This document shows, piece after piece, positions 20,164 through 29,296 of a DNA stretch of 48,136 bases. The DNA lies in the NCBI GenBank assembly GCA_016838895.1, contig JAEKNU010000029.1:1-48136 (forward strand), written 5' to 3'. A program made the translations under genes and the position numbers. The stretch comes from Chloroflexota bacterium (GTDB lineage Bacteria; Chloroflexota; Anaerolineae; Anaerolineales; Anaerolineaceae). Numbering within the stretch: position 1 is the stretch's first letter; the number at the start of each line of letters is the position of its first letter. The notes under the pieces are model-generated. The model was not told the origin of the DNA. It worked only from the letters and a program-made list of their open reading frames with translations, and searched no databases.

Positions 20164-21477
20164 TTATGTGAAACGTATTTTTGGCAAACGCAAAATACCT
20201 TTATGCGTTTTCGGTTGGTCAATACTCTGCCCAACGGATGGGAACAAAGTATTCACAATCGCGCGGATGCTCTTGGCGAACTCATCCCCACGCGTCACCG
20301 GGGGAATGCCGTCGTCCTGGGCCTGAGGTACACCTGCATCATAGGGGATGATCGCAGCCAATGGCGGCGCCCAACCCAAGGTCTTGGAAAGCTCTTCCTG
20401 GAAACTACGCGGGGTGAAGCTGCAGCGATCCGAGTACTGATTAAGCACCAGATAAATGGATTCCTTTGCCAGGCGCTTCTCACTTTTCAGCCCGGAGAGC
20501 AATAAGGTCAAGGTATGCCGCACCGCCGCCAAATCCGCCAGGGTGGGCCGTGCGACAATCAGGGCCGTGTTGGCGAAGATGCTGGCATGTGCCATCCACA
20601 AATCTTCCGTGGAAGGCACATCCATGACAATCGAGGCGTAGCGTCCGTCTTCGGAATCGGTTAGCATACCGTAGATACTGCCTTCCCCGGTGCCCTGATT
20701 GGAATTCTCCAGAATACGCATATAATCCAGAGAAGACTCCGGCGCCAGCAATACTTCCAGATTCTCGCGGCGTTGGATGGCGGCTTGGAAAGTGGCTTTG
20801 CCCGGGCGATCAAAATACTCGCTCAGATTGGGCACATAGCGCAAGCGTAAATGCGGCGCGGCAGCCGGGGGTAATCCCATGGAAATCAGGAGGGTCTTTA
20901 CACTCAGGCGTACGGATAATTCATAGGCCAGATTTTCGGCAATGGTCGAACAGCCGGCCCCGCCGGCATGTGACAATACCGCAATTCGTTTGGTACCGGT
21001 GATGTAGGCGGATGCACGCTCTGCAGAATACCCGGACACACTTTGCTGCATGGGGGCGGTCTGGTTGAGTTTAGCCTGGGCTGTCACTGCTGCACCGTAG
21101 GCTGCCTGTACAATCTCTGTCCAATTGATCGGGGCCACAAAAACCCCACGCACCGTGTCCACCTTACTGAAGACTCCCTGGAAATCCTTATGTGCCAGGG
21201 GTAAGACTACTATTGCTATTCCATGCCAGGCAGAAATCTTTTGCAAGGCTCGGATCAGAGAGTCCGGATCGGGGGCAATATCGCTTTGCACCAGCACCAG
21301 GTCGGGGCGCAGGTTATTCAGATTGGTCTCAAACATGGACCACTGCGCAGCATGCCCAGCAATCATGAAACGCTGGTCGGCCAATAAGGGTGGCTGCATC
21401 TGGTAATAGACCACCTCATGCCCGGCGCCGGCCAGCATCACGGTGACCTTGTTGGTTTGATAGACTTGTTCACTCAT
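20164..21477 (-). CDS. CpaE/TadZ-like MinD-family protein with degenerate P-loop
   Basis: A 437-residue protein with a receiver-like N-terminal domain (about 10-125), a linker, and a MinD/ParA-type domain beginning 'RIAVLSHAGGAGCST' (164-178). TadZ/CpaE proteins position Tad-type secretion machines at the cell pole or membrane. Here the P-loop is degenerate: the signature lysine is alanine (A171) and the Walker lysine is cysteine (C176), so strong ATP hydrolysis is unlikely. Atypical P-loops are known in TadZ. It lies between the CpaB-like and VirB11-like genes with gaps of 6 and about 18 bases, clearly one transcript. GGAAG upstream of the ATG may serve as ribosome site. Confidence 0.8.
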   Translation of the reverse strand: MSEQVYQTNKVTVMLAGAGHEVVYYQMQPPLLADQRFMIAGHAAQWSMFETNLNNLRPDLVLVQSDIAPDPDSLIRALQKISAWHGIAIVVLPLAHKDFQGVFSKVDTVRGVFVAPINWTEIVQAAYGAAVTAQAKLNQTAPMQQSVSGYSAERASAYITGTKRIAVLSHAGGAGCSTIAENLAYELSVRLSVKTLLISMGLPPAAAPHLRLRYVPNLSEYFDRPGKATFQAAIQRRENLEVLLAPESSLDYMRILENSNQGTGEGSIYGMLTDSEDGRYASIVMDVPSTEDLWMAHASIFANTALIVARPTLADLAAVRHTLTLLLSGLKSEKRLAKESIYLVLNQYSDRCSFTPRSFQEELSKTLGWAPPLAAIIPYDAGVPQAQDDGIPPVTRGDEFAKSIRAIVNTLFPSVGQSIDQPKTHKGILRLPKIRFT

Positions 21478-21483
21478 TTTTTT

Positions 21484-22386
21484 CTACTTCCGGCCTTCAT
21501 TCATTTCGTTATACAGATCCCCTAAATTGAGGGTGAGCACATCCGATACATCCAAGCTTAATCCAGTGGTGGGTTCCAGTGCCAGATGAATCAGACCATA
21601 CTGATCCAGAGCCGAGAGCAGCGTGGCCGGATCAGTTTTGAATCCGGGCGTGACTTCCATCAAAGTGGTTGGGACATCCAGGACAATCACACTGCCTTCC
21701 TGGGCGGACATGCTGGTTCGCGCCGAGGCGTATAACTGATCCTCGCTGGCGCCGGCAGGTACTTCTTCATAACGAAAGGATTGCGGCACCATCAGCACGC
21801 GCAAGCCCGTAATGGCCAGACGCGCCAATGGAGAAGCCGGCGGCGTAGGTGTGGGCGTCACGGTTGGGGTAACTGTCCCTTCAGGAGTAAGAGAAAGCAG
21901 CGGTGAGCTGAACTCCGTAATCGGGGCAACAAACACACCCGTGCTGCTGGATTGGATAACATCCGGGGAGAGCATGCCGATCACGGTCACAGTTTGTCCG
22001 GGGCGTAATAAGCCAGCCACCCCGCTGGCCATGTCCACATGGATCGCCAGGGCAACATGACCTTCGGGCAACTCGGCCGGGATTCCTGCCCCGGCTATTT
22101 CTCCCAACACTGAGGTAACAATAAAATCACCTGGCGTACGACCCACGGCCAGCATCTTGCCAACCACATCCTCCAACTTCGTGGCCGCATCACTTGGTTT
22201 GGCCCCCGTCGGGATGGTACGGTAGGACACTAATTCTTCGGTCAGGATCGTACCGGGTGCAATGGCGACCTTGGCCACCACGACCTGCGTCGGGCGAACG
22301 ACGCCGTTCAAGAGGGCAATCACCAACAGACCGATGATCACGGCGAGCACGATGGCGGCCAGGGGGGAACGTTTTTTCGTTTGCAT
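21484..22386 (-). CDS. CpaB/RcpC-like SAF-domain protein
   Basis: A 300-residue protein with an N-terminal membrane anchor (about 9-30, 'AAIVLAVIIGLLVIALLNG'), followed by 'VVVAKVAIAPGTILTEELV', the SAF domain seen in CpaB/RcpC/FlgA-type proteins. A second part contains 'GHVALAIHVDMASGVAGLLRPGQTVTV', typical of RcpC. A Thr/Pro-rich spacer (TVTPTVTPTPTPP) interrupts it near residues 175-187. In Tad pilus loci CpaB acts in the envelope with the secretion channel; in a monoderm host it may instead organise the wall-spanning part. AAGGAG precedes the ATG. It starts the cpaB-cpaE-cpaF-like trio. Confidence 0.82.
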   Translation of the reverse strand: MQTKKRSPLAAIVLAVIIGLLVIALLNGVVRPTQVVVAKVAIAPGTILTEELVSYRTIPTGAKPSDAATKLEDVVGKMLAVGRTPGDFIVTSVLGEIAGAGIPAELPEGHVALAIHVDMASGVAGLLRPGQTVTVIGMLSPDVIQSSSTGVFVAPITEFSSPLLSLTPEGTVTPTVTPTPTPPASPLARLAITGLRVLMVPQSFRYEEVPAGASEDQLYASARTSMSAQEGSVIVLDVPTTLMEVTPGFKTDPATLLSALDQYGLIHLALEPTTGLSLDVSDVLTLNLGDLYNEMNEGRK

Positions 22387-22452
22387 AGTTTCTTTTTTCT
22401 CCTTGAAATGATTTGATAAATTCTAGATGATCCAACTTATTTCCATTCAGCT

Positions 22453-25400
22453 TCAGAGAAACAGATCAGACGCCAGAATGTCGTTGGCCGTGCGTTCCAG
22501 GGACACGGCACCCAGGCTCTGTACGATCTCCTGGTCTGCCGGTTCGCTGCAGCGCAGCATCAGCGGACGCACCAGGACAGGTTCCAGCCAGAGCACATCG
22601 TCGCTGTAGCCCAGCTTGGTAATGGCATAGGTGCGCGGGATACGCGCCAGATAACGTTTGTATTCGGTGTTGACCATGCCTTTTTCAGAGCGACCCAGAT
22701 GTGGCAGGATCAGATCACGATCTTTGGGATCCTTGGTCTGAAAGACAAATACATTGGCACAAGAAGACAGAATCCCTGAAGGCAGTTCACTTACCGTTTG
22801 GGCCATCAGGTGCAGGAAGATGCTGTACTTGCGCCCATCCCGCCACATGGTCTGAAACAAATGACTGACCGCGCTCCCGGATTCGCCGCCCCCCTGGTCA
22901 GACGCCGCCCCACCCGAGACACCGGTCAGGACTTTATTGGCTTCTTCAAAGAAGATTTGCATGGGGGGGAAGTGTTTACCTTCCAGCATTTCCCGCCGGC
23001 GGGCAACCGCATCCGAATACAGAATACTGGCCAGTAAAGCCAGCAAAGCGGCTTTGGAGTATTCGTCCATTTCCGCTCCCCCTTCAATAACGGTGATACC
23101 CCAGGGATACGCCGCATTGCCTAAAAGTCCCAGGTCTTCAATGCCGCGTGCGGCATCCCCGGCACTGGCAGAGGGTCCGTATTGGCGGGCCATGTGCCCT
23201 TCGGAAAACTGCTCCAGACGCAGCAGCACCCCTTCCAGACTGGTACGGCTGACCTGATCGCGCTGCAGTTTCTCCTGATAAGTTTTCAAGCGCTCCACCC
23301 ATTGGGAGACATCCACCGTCTTACTGCGGTAAACCGCCAAGGCCTGCAAATCCGCTGGGGCTAGAGACGCCAATAGCGTACCGGGATGCAGGCTGTCTTT
23401 TCCATCTGGCAGCGTGGGGCGGATATTACGAATCAGCTGTACTTCCTGCTCGTCCTGCAAATGTCCCATGGGACCATTTTGCAGCTTGGGATCTCCGGTC
23501 AGGACACCGGCTTCAACATACAACTCAGTCAATGCCCGGCGCATGAAACCCAACTGTCTGGCACCCATGCGGCCGGCATTGGCAAACAGTTCCGCCACCA
23601 TGCTGCGGTAGCGACCGGGTTCAATACGCTTGGGCACTTGCAGAATATTCCAGCGTAGGGGACGCGGAGAACCGGGAAAGAGCTGGCGGATATCCACATG
23701 CCCCTGCCCATCCTCAGAATCGTTTTCTCTCATCCCGGGCCAGTTCAATGCTTTACGCCAACCCTGGCCAAAGTCCAAGACAATCGTGCGGTACTGCCAG
23801 AAACGGGTGGTTTCATAAGCCAGGCGTTCGGCCGCAATGGACTTGCCAAAGCCGGTGTCGCCCACGAAGGCAGTATGGAAATGGCGATCGGGGGCTAATT
23901 TCAGGAAAGTGTCGGTCAGTTGACCGGTCTCAGTAGACCATTGTCTTCCCAGGGTGACGGCACCCGGCATATCCGCATAGAAGGCAAAGGCAGGCGTTTC
24001 CTCCTGGGTGGTCAGGGCCGCGCCCTGTTCAAACATGCCTGGTGCCGTGTAGGCTGCCACCTGCAGCATGGTCAGCAGGGTTGAATCAGCATAGCCGCTC
24101 ATCGCCTCCGGAATGCTTTCGATGCGCGTGGAGGGCGTAAATGCACGGGCATGTAAACCAATGTAGGCCTGTTCCTGGGGGTTAAGTGTGCGGGTTTGCA
24201 CGCCAGCCACCACATCCTCAGTGCCATGGAAAGCTTCCGGGATCAGTCCCATCAAGGCCTGTAACCCTTGTTCAGTACCTGCCAGGGCATAGAAATCCGT
24301 ATAAAAAGCGCCTTCCCGACTGGCGATATCCAACAGCTTGCGCTGCGTACGCATGATATCGGTCAAAAGAATATAGGGATCGTCCTGCCATTGGTAGGCA
24401 TTAGAGAGCGAAAAAGAAGGCGCCACACCCACACTCATCCCGGCGCTGATGCCACGGCCAATATTTTGTCCCAGGGAAACACCGTCCGCCTCAGAACGGG
24501 CCGTGCTTTTGGTGTCCGCGTGACTCTTGGTACTGGACGTGCTGTTGGTATCCGCCACCGAATCGGTTTCCGCTCCAGAGGTGGTCCAGGCTTCCGATTT
24601 TGTGGTCGAATGACTTTGCGAATCAGTATTGGACTGACTCTGGGTGTTACTTTGTGAAACGGTGTCAGACTGACTGCTCGTTTCAGAGTGCATGCTGGAG
24701 CTGGAGGAACCGCTGCTCGCGGTCACCCCATCGCTGCTTCCCCAATTGCCACTGCCACCTAGATTGGCAGATAACCCCACACCCGCCGGAGCGATACTGC
24801 CCCCTAAACCGCCATTGACCCCATAAGAGGAATTATCCGCATGAGATATAGCCACACTGGAAGATTGGGAATGTGAACTGCCATTGGTAACGGCTGTCCC
24901 ATCGGTGTGAGCCGTACCCTGCGTGTTGGCACTACCGACCGTGGCGGCCAAACCCGTAGTGTCGGTTTCTGACACACCAACCGTATACGCCCAACCACGC
25001 GTACTGGCATGCCCTTCAGTATGTGCTTGTCCCTGGGAATCTGCCACCCCATCCATAGCGGCTACGCCCTCAGTGACCCCACTGGAATGATTATTACCAT
25101 AGGCTTGAGAGGCGTTTTGCGCCAGACCACCGGTCAGGATGGCCGGCAGACTGATACCGAAGGAAGCCGCGCGTGTACCCAGTTGGTGCGAGGCGTACAC
25201 GGAGGTGTCTTCGAGCAGTCCGGATAACATCAGGGTAATGTCCTCCAGGCGCACATGACTGGCCAGCAGCATCAGCAGAAACTCTTCTTCCAGGCTGCTC
25301 ATGCCCCGAAAAAGGAGTTCATTTTGTTGTTGGGAGTACTGCTGCGCCCCTTGATTTCCGGCAGTCAGCGGATCACGCATGGCGGTATCGCCACCACGGG

Positions 25401-25965
25401 CATTTTCCCGTGGATCCGGGTGTCCAACAGCCACAATGGCATAAGGCATCTTTTCCAATGCCCGCGCCAACCATTGTGCCATATCCGTGGACAGCGGTTC
25501 CAATCGAATCTGGCGGTATACACCTACCAGGCCAGCCTTCAAGGCAGATAAATCCCGCAACGAACGTTGGATAGCTTCTGCCTTATTCTTCGAAAATACC
25601 GAGACCCCATAACATTGCACGATACCAATCTTGGGAGTCTCAAATACCCCTGCAGCCAGATAAACCAAATCCACCTGGGCGCCATACAAACCGCGCATAA
25701 CCGTTCGCATTTTTTGCAGCAGGCCTGCATCCCGACGTGCTTCCAGAGAAATATAGCGCAATTGCAATAATCGTACGGCACGATAACCGGTATATTCCTT
25801 CATTCCTTCCCGTTCAATTACCTGGAAAACAAGCGCATCCAGCTCGTTCTCTTCATTAAATAGGAGTTCAGTCCCATATACCTCCAGATCATTGGGAATG
25901 TTCATGAGTTGTTTGCCCTGTAACCAGGGTATTTTGTCTGTGATATGTTCGCGTATCGTTGCCAT
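22453..25965 (-). CDS. VirB4/HerA-like conjugative ATPase with Ser/Thr/Gly-rich insert
   Basis: About 1170 residues from ATG 25965 (AGGAAAG just upstream; a TTG twelve bases earlier is less likely). The N-terminal third is VirB4-like. A low-complexity block (about 293-500) follows, made of S, T, G, A, D, N, Q and H with 'SQSNTQSQSNTDSQS'-type runs. The C-terminal ATPase has Walker A 'GDTGFGKS' (about residue 700) and Walker B 'MQIFFEEANKV' (about 1000), the double-Glu arrangement of VirB4/TraG/HerA motors. VirB4 proteins energise type IV secretion and pilus dynamics. Its co-transcription with Tad-like genes is unusual. It may combine the roles of VirB4 and the VirD4 coupling protein, since no separate coupling protein is seen. 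The family is firm, the role inferred. Confidence 0.85.
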   Translation of the reverse strand: MATIREHITDKIPWLQGKQLMNIPNDLEVYGTELLFNEENELDALVFQVIEREGMKEYTGYRAVRLLQLRYISLEARRDAGLLQKMRTVMRGLYGAQVDLVYLAAGVFETPKIGIVQCYGVSVFSKNKAEAIQRSLRDLSALKAGLVGVYRQIRLEPLSTDMAQWLARALEKMPYAIVAVGHPDPRENARGGDTAMRDPLTAGNQGAQQYSQQQNELLFRGMSSLEEEFLLMLLASHVRLEDITLMLSGLLEDTSVYASHQLGTRAASFGISLPAILTGGLAQNASQAYGNNHSSGVTEGVAAMDGVADSQGQAHTEGHASTRGWAYTVGVSETDTTGLAATVGSANTQGTAHTDGTAVTNGSSHSQSSSVAISHADNSSYGVNGGLGGSIAPAGVGLSANLGGSGNWGSSDGVTASSGSSSSSMHSETSSQSDTVSQSNTQSQSNTDSQSHSTTKSEAWTTSGAETDSVADTNSTSSTKSHADTKSTARSEADGVSLGQNIGRGISAGMSVGVAPSFSLSNAYQWQDDPYILLTDIMRTQRKLLDIASREGAFYTDFYALAGTEQGLQALMGLIPEAFHGTEDVVAGVQTRTLNPQEQAYIGLHARAFTPSTRIESIPEAMSGYADSTLLTMLQVAAYTAPGMFEQGAALTTQEETPAFAFYADMPGAVTLGRQWSTETGQLTDTFLKLAPDRHFHTAFVGDTGFGKSIAAERLAYETTRFWQYRTIVLDFGQGWRKALNWPGMRENDSEDGQGHVDIRQLFPGSPRPLRWNILQVPKRIEPGRYRSMVAELFANAGRMGARQLGFMRRALTELYVEAGVLTGDPKLQNGPMGHLQDEQEVQLIRNIRPTLPDGKDSLHPGTLLASLAPADLQALAVYRSKTVDVSQWVERLKTYQEKLQRDQVSRTSLEGVLLRLEQFSEGHMARQYGPSASAGDAARGIEDLGLLGNAAYPWGITVIEGGAEMDEYSKAALLALLASILYSDAVARRREMLEGKHFPPMQIFFEEANKVLTGVSGGAASDQGGGESGSAVSHLFQTMWRDGRKYSIFLHLMAQTVSELPSGILSSCANVFVFQTKDPKDRDLILPHLGRSEKGMVNTEYKRYLARIPRTYAITKLGYSDDVLWLEPVLVRPLMLRCSEPADQEIVQSLGAVSLERTANDILASDLFL
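24470..25085 (-). other. Low-complexity insert in the VirB4-like ATPase
   Basis: About 200 codons with almost no large hydrophobic residues. The first half has a loose 8-10-residue rhythm of small and polar residues (AHTEGHASTRG..., ANTQGTAHTDGTA), the second half is serine-glutamine rich. It separates the N-terminal VirB4-like part from the motor domain. It could be a flexible linker or form extended beta structure; the frame stays open and codon use is varied, so it is selected as protein rather than a simple DNA expansion. Confidence 0.7.
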
Positions 25966-26067
25966 TTCTTTCCTCAAAATTGTCTCGTCAAATCACAAAC
26001 CCATGGGTTCATGAGCCGACGAGGCAAGGGAGATTTTTCCTCATGCTCATCTCCTCAAGCCTTTGAT

Positions 26068-26439
26068 TTATGCTTTCATCACCGGCAAGCTACCAGCCCA
26101 TGTCCAGGCTATCAACCCCATTGTGCTCATAAACCACCATCTGTCCCCTTCGGGATGTTCCGATGGTGAGCGCTGGGATTCAGCGTTGGCTACATTCTGT
26201 GGTTGCCAGTTGACAGGTTCTTGCCCTGCTGGCGTTTGCCAGGCAACCCTCTTGTCCGTTTCACCACCATCCACAGCACCTACCCGCTGAGAAGTGTGCC
26301 TGGTGGTTGACTTGAACAAGAGTCCCATCTGCGCCATCAGGGCTGCAAACGCGCTGATGATCAGAACACCTGCCAGGAACATGATCATCATGATCACGCC
26401 CAAGACAGGGCCACGCAATAAATCCATCCATTGTGCCAT
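26068..26439 (-). CDS. Small membrane protein of the transfer operon
   Basis: A 123-residue protein with a strong hydrophobic segment at about 10-40 ('VLGVIMMIMFLAGVLIISAFAALMA'), a polar middle and a possible second segment near the C-terminus ('WWFMSTMGLIAWTWAGSLPV'). GGAGG sits just before the ATG. It lies between the multi-spanning 227-residue protein and the VirB4-like ATPase. Small membrane proteins in this position in type IV secretion loci (VirB2/VirB3-like) act as pilin or inner-membrane partners, but sequence alone does not show which this is. Confidence 0.7.
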   Translation of the reverse strand: MAQWMDLLRGPVLGVIMMIMFLAGVLIISAFAALMAQMGLLFKSTTRHTSQRVGAVDGGETDKRVAWQTPAGQEPVNWQPQNVANAESQRSPSEHPEGDRWWFMSTMGLIAWTWAGSLPVMKA

Positions 26440-26572
26440 TTTTACCTCCTATCGTTGTAATATCTTCTGACGTTTCATAAACCAACCAACGTTCATAAAC
26501 CCCTGACCTATAAAGGCAAGAGAAACAAATCAAACAAGCGTAATGATCCTTGCGCCGGTTTCATTTACTTCC

Positions 26573-27256
26573 TTAGCGCCGCGTGCGGTAACGTTCAATC
26601 AGTTCACTGGCCCCAGCCAATGGGTTGACCAAGGACATGGGATTGATTAAGACCTGTTGCAGCAGCATGGCAAAATATCCTAAGGGGATCACCAGCCATA
26701 AGGCCCACAGGATGATGCTGGTCACATTGCCCCGTGTATTGGCAATCACAGTGGCCGCACTTTCGGAGGTACCGATCAGGGTTGCCCATTGCGTTGCCGA
26801 CAACTGGGCTGTGTAGGCCAGATACAAGCGGCTGCCAATCACCGCCAAGGCATAGATGGCAATGCCTGATTTAACGTTCCACAACAGGGTAGTACCTTGC
26901 ATGTGCACCATAAGAACAAGAATCGTTCCGGTTATCCACATGGCAGCCCCAATCCAGGGCACCGGTGCGCCCATGCCCCATTGACTGATCAGCCACAATC
27001 CAGCCACGATCCCGGTGGTGATCTGGGCGGTATAAAGATCTGCTGAGGTAGATTCCCGTCCACTGCGTCCAGGTCGAAAGGCTGCACGAGATTGCACTTG
27101 CCGATCCACAAAACGCATGATCAGTCCTGCACAAATCAGGCTGACCCAGGCAGCACCCGCATCGCCCAACCAATACAGGGTTGCCAGAAACCCATTGAGC
27201 ATATAGGTAGGCAGCGCAATGAGCAAATCACCAAAGACCACAAAATAATCTGTCAT
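26573..27256 (-). CDS. Multi-spanning membrane protein of the transfer operon
   Basis: A 227-residue protein with about five or six hydrophobic segments (roughly 10-50, 80-95, 103-120, 130-150, 185-210). Its ATG overlaps the stop of a 45-codon membrane peptide by four bases, so the two are translationally coupled. A position upstream of the VirB4-like ATPase, size and topology would fit a VirB6/TrbL-like inner-membrane channel component, but I see no diagnostic motif. The loop after the second segment is basic ('RQVQSRAAFRPGRSGR') and probably cytoplasmic. Confidence 0.75.
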   Translation of the reverse strand: MTDYFVVFGDLLIALPTYMLNGFLATLYWLGDAGAAWVSLICAGLIMRFVDRQVQSRAAFRPGRSGRESTSADLYTAQITTGIVAGLWLISQWGMGAPVPWIGAAMWITGTILVLMVHMQGTTLLWNVKSGIAIYALAVIGSRLYLAYTAQLSATQWATLIGTSESAATVIANTRGNVTSIILWALWLVIPLGYFAMLLQQVLINPMSLVNPLAGASELIERYRTRR

Positions 27257-27390
27257 GGGTAAGGACTCCTACCTTCTTGGGGATTAACGTTTGCAACCCA
27301 AAATCCAATCACGAGCAACAAATAGAAACCTGCCAGAATAGCGAGAAAGATGGTGATTACAATGCCAGCTAGAATCATCAGGTTTTGCAT
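27253..27390 (-). CDS. 45-residue single-span membrane peptide
   Basis: ATG at 27390 with a strong ribosome site (AGGAAGGTGG) just upstream. The product begins MQNLMILAGIVITIF and is almost entirely one hydrophobic helix (about 4-33) with a short polar tail. The stop overlaps the next start (ATGA at 27253-27256). Such tight coupling and a good ribosome site support a real gene. Its position in a secretion operon suggests a small pilin-like or channel-associated subunit (VirB2/VirB3-like); this is inference only. Confidence 0.65.
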   Translation of the reverse strand: MQNLMILAGIVITIFLAILAGFYLLLVIGFWVANVNPQEGRSPYP

Positions 27391-27400
27391 ACCCACCTTC

Positions 27401-28666
27401 CTATTGCACCAGCGCCGGCAGGGTCACATACACCTGCAGGGTGCCATTTGCGCGTAATACTCTGGGCTGTGTGATGGGTACACCTCGAAATTGTGTACCT
27501 GTTGTCATTCCATTTAATTGAAGGTTGAACGTGCCAGGATCAGCAAACGGAATGCCTAATGCTTGCCCTGTGGCTGTGCAGGTGCCATTGCCATCGCAGC
27601 CGCCCCACCAATTGCCTAGTCCTGGGATCAGGGAGAAATTGGCCTGATGAACATAAGCGCCGTAATGGGTCTGCCCCAATTTGCCTGTGATCCAGGCTTG
27701 ACTGGCACCATCTAAAATAGCCGTGGCCTGCAAGGAGGCTACGGCATCCGGTAGATGCTCCACATGCGTGCGACATCCTTTGAAGACGGTTTCCGTTCGA
27801 CAAATAGGCAGTTCACCAACCAGGAGCGGTGGATCACAGACCTCATGATCCTCATATATTGCCTCATGCCAGGTAAAAATCACTGGCGGGATGGTAATGC
27901 TTGTCTGCACATCCGCACCCCGTCGATTTTGCGTATCTTGCCCAATCACCAGCACATAGTTTGGTGCTGTCTTTTGAATCGTAATCGTGGGCTGATTGAT
28001 TTCTACCTGTGGATCGGCACATCGTTGGGTTTGCGTCGGCAAAGGATTAACCAACCCGGCGCATCCGCCAGGTAACGCGGCACATTCTTGAGACTCCTTC
28101 AGAAAAAGTAAATACGTTGTATAAAAATTACTATCTTCAAATGATTTGTTCAACAGATTGGTGATGAAACTCCATCCGGAGAAATAGGTCCAAATATCCT
28201 GCTTCCCAGTAACAACATCACCCCAGAATTGATCCGGACTGCTATATTCAGGATGATCTGCCAGCACTTTATCCCAATTCAAATGGTCTCCCACCATTAA
28301 ACCCAAAGTATTGATCATACTGCCATAGCCATTACTATTCATACCAAATGAATCTGCCAAACCGCTCTCTTGGGGACTCATGGCCATGAAGAATAAGGTA
28401 GAAGCAGATGGCATCACCACAACATTTCCACTTGCAGTTTCGTAACGATGATAGGTAGCATCCAATGTCAGGGATTGACCAAAAGGAAGATCGATTGACA
28501 TCCAATCCACTTGCTCTGTGGTCTCGCCGAGATCGATAAGATCGGAACGTAAATTTCCATTTTCATCAAAAACTTCTCCCCATGGATTTTCTTCCTGTGC
28601 AAACACGGGTGAAGTATTAGATAAAAGCAATAGAAATAGACTCAAAATGATGCAATGTTTCTTCAT
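27401..28666 (-). CDS. Secreted protein of the transfer operon, unknown family
   Basis: A 421-residue protein with a clear signal peptide (MKKHCIILSLFLLLLSNTSPVFAQ, cleavage after about 24). The mature part has many cysteines: 'ECAALPGGCAGL' and 'RCADPQ' mid-protein, 'CDPPLLVGELPICRTETVFKGC' in the C-terminal half, and 'GGCDGNGTC'. These suggest several disulfides. No catalytic motif is recognised. AGGAGAG precedes the ATG. It lies between a possible VirB8-like protein and the membrane proteins, so it probably forms an extracellular part of the machine (adhesin, wall-bound base or pilus-tip component). That role is inferred from position only. Confidence 0.75.
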   Translation of the reverse strand: MKKHCIILSLFLLLLSNTSPVFAQEENPWGEVFDENGNLRSDLIDLGETTEQVDWMSIDLPFGQSLTLDATYHRYETASGNVVVMPSASTLFFMAMSPQESGLADSFGMNSNGYGSMINTLGLMVGDHLNWDKVLADHPEYSSPDQFWGDVVTGKQDIWTYFSGWSFITNLLNKSFEDSNFYTTYLLFLKESQECAALPGGCAGLVNPLPTQTQRCADPQVEINQPTITIQKTAPNYVLVIGQDTQNRRGADVQTSITIPPVIFTWHEAIYEDHEVCDPPLLVGELPICRTETVFKGCRTHVEHLPDAVASLQATAILDGASQAWITGKLGQTHYGAYVHQANFSLIPGLGNWWGGCDGNGTCTATGQALGIPFADPGTFNLQLNGMTTGTQFRGVPITQPRVLRANGTLQVYVTLPALVQ

Positions 28667-28687
28667 AGAAATACTCTCCTGATGCGA

Positions 28688-29275
28688 TTAATACCAGGCT
28701 TGTTCAGTCGCCAGGGAATCTGCCACTGTACGATAGGAAAGAATGGAATCAATCTCAGGTTTGAGCAGGAAGCGATCAAACTTCCATATGCCCTCTTTTT
28801 TCGTCATGACCACATAAGCCATATCTTCTGTTTTATTACTTCCCGGCAATGGAGCACTGAGAAGAATACTCATTTGCCAAACTTGTTCACGCTCGGTCTC
28901 GGAAATTTTTTTGACGGGAGAAACAAGTGCGGAGATATGTATATTCTCTTCCTGATAGTGAGCCCACATTGCATCGGCGCCGGCAGAGAGTAGCTCGCAG
29001 CCACTTTCAGTACTGATTGTACAAATTCGATCAAGCCAGACTTCTTTACCCTCTTTTGCATCAATATTGAAAAAAGATTCCATGGCCATCACAGCAGCTT
29101 CGGATGCCATTTGATCATCCTGCCCTGAGACGGCATCTTTCTGCTGACGATCTAGAGGTATCATGCGGATTGCAATAATTCCTATTGCCAGAACGATGGC
29201 CAAAGTCAAGGCAATCCATAAATTCCTACGGGTAAAGATTGGGTTTGATTCAATAGGGTTCTGATTCACTTTCAA
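28688..29275 (-). CDS. Membrane-anchored protein, possibly VirB8/TcpC-like
   Basis: A 195-residue protein: short basic cytoplasmic tail, one transmembrane segment (about 20-40, 'WIALTLAIVLAIGIIAI'), then an exported domain of about 150 residues with alternating strands ('EGIWKFDRFLLKPEIDSIL'). This layout matches VirB8/TcpC NTF2-like assembly factors, though similarity is structural guesswork. The start is TTG at 29275, supported by AAGGAG at the right distance; GTG 29269 is an alternative. It is the first gene of the minus-strand transfer operon. Confidence 0.65.
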   Translation of the reverse strand: MKVNQNPIESNPIFTRRNLWIALTLAIVLAIGIIAIRMIPLDRQQKDAVSGQDDQMASEAAVMAMESFFNIDAKEGKEVWLDRICTISTESGCELLSAGADAMWAHYQEENIHISALVSPVKKISETEREQVWQMSILLSAPLPGSNKTEDMAYVVMTKKEGIWKFDRFLLKPEIDSILSYRTVADSLATEQAWY

Positions 29276-29296
29276 ACAATTCTCCTTGGCAATTGA

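Noticed and set aside
23386..23658. Plus-strand ORFs over the VirB4-like gene
   Set aside because: They are shadows of a high-GC minus-strand gene with clear Walker motifs.
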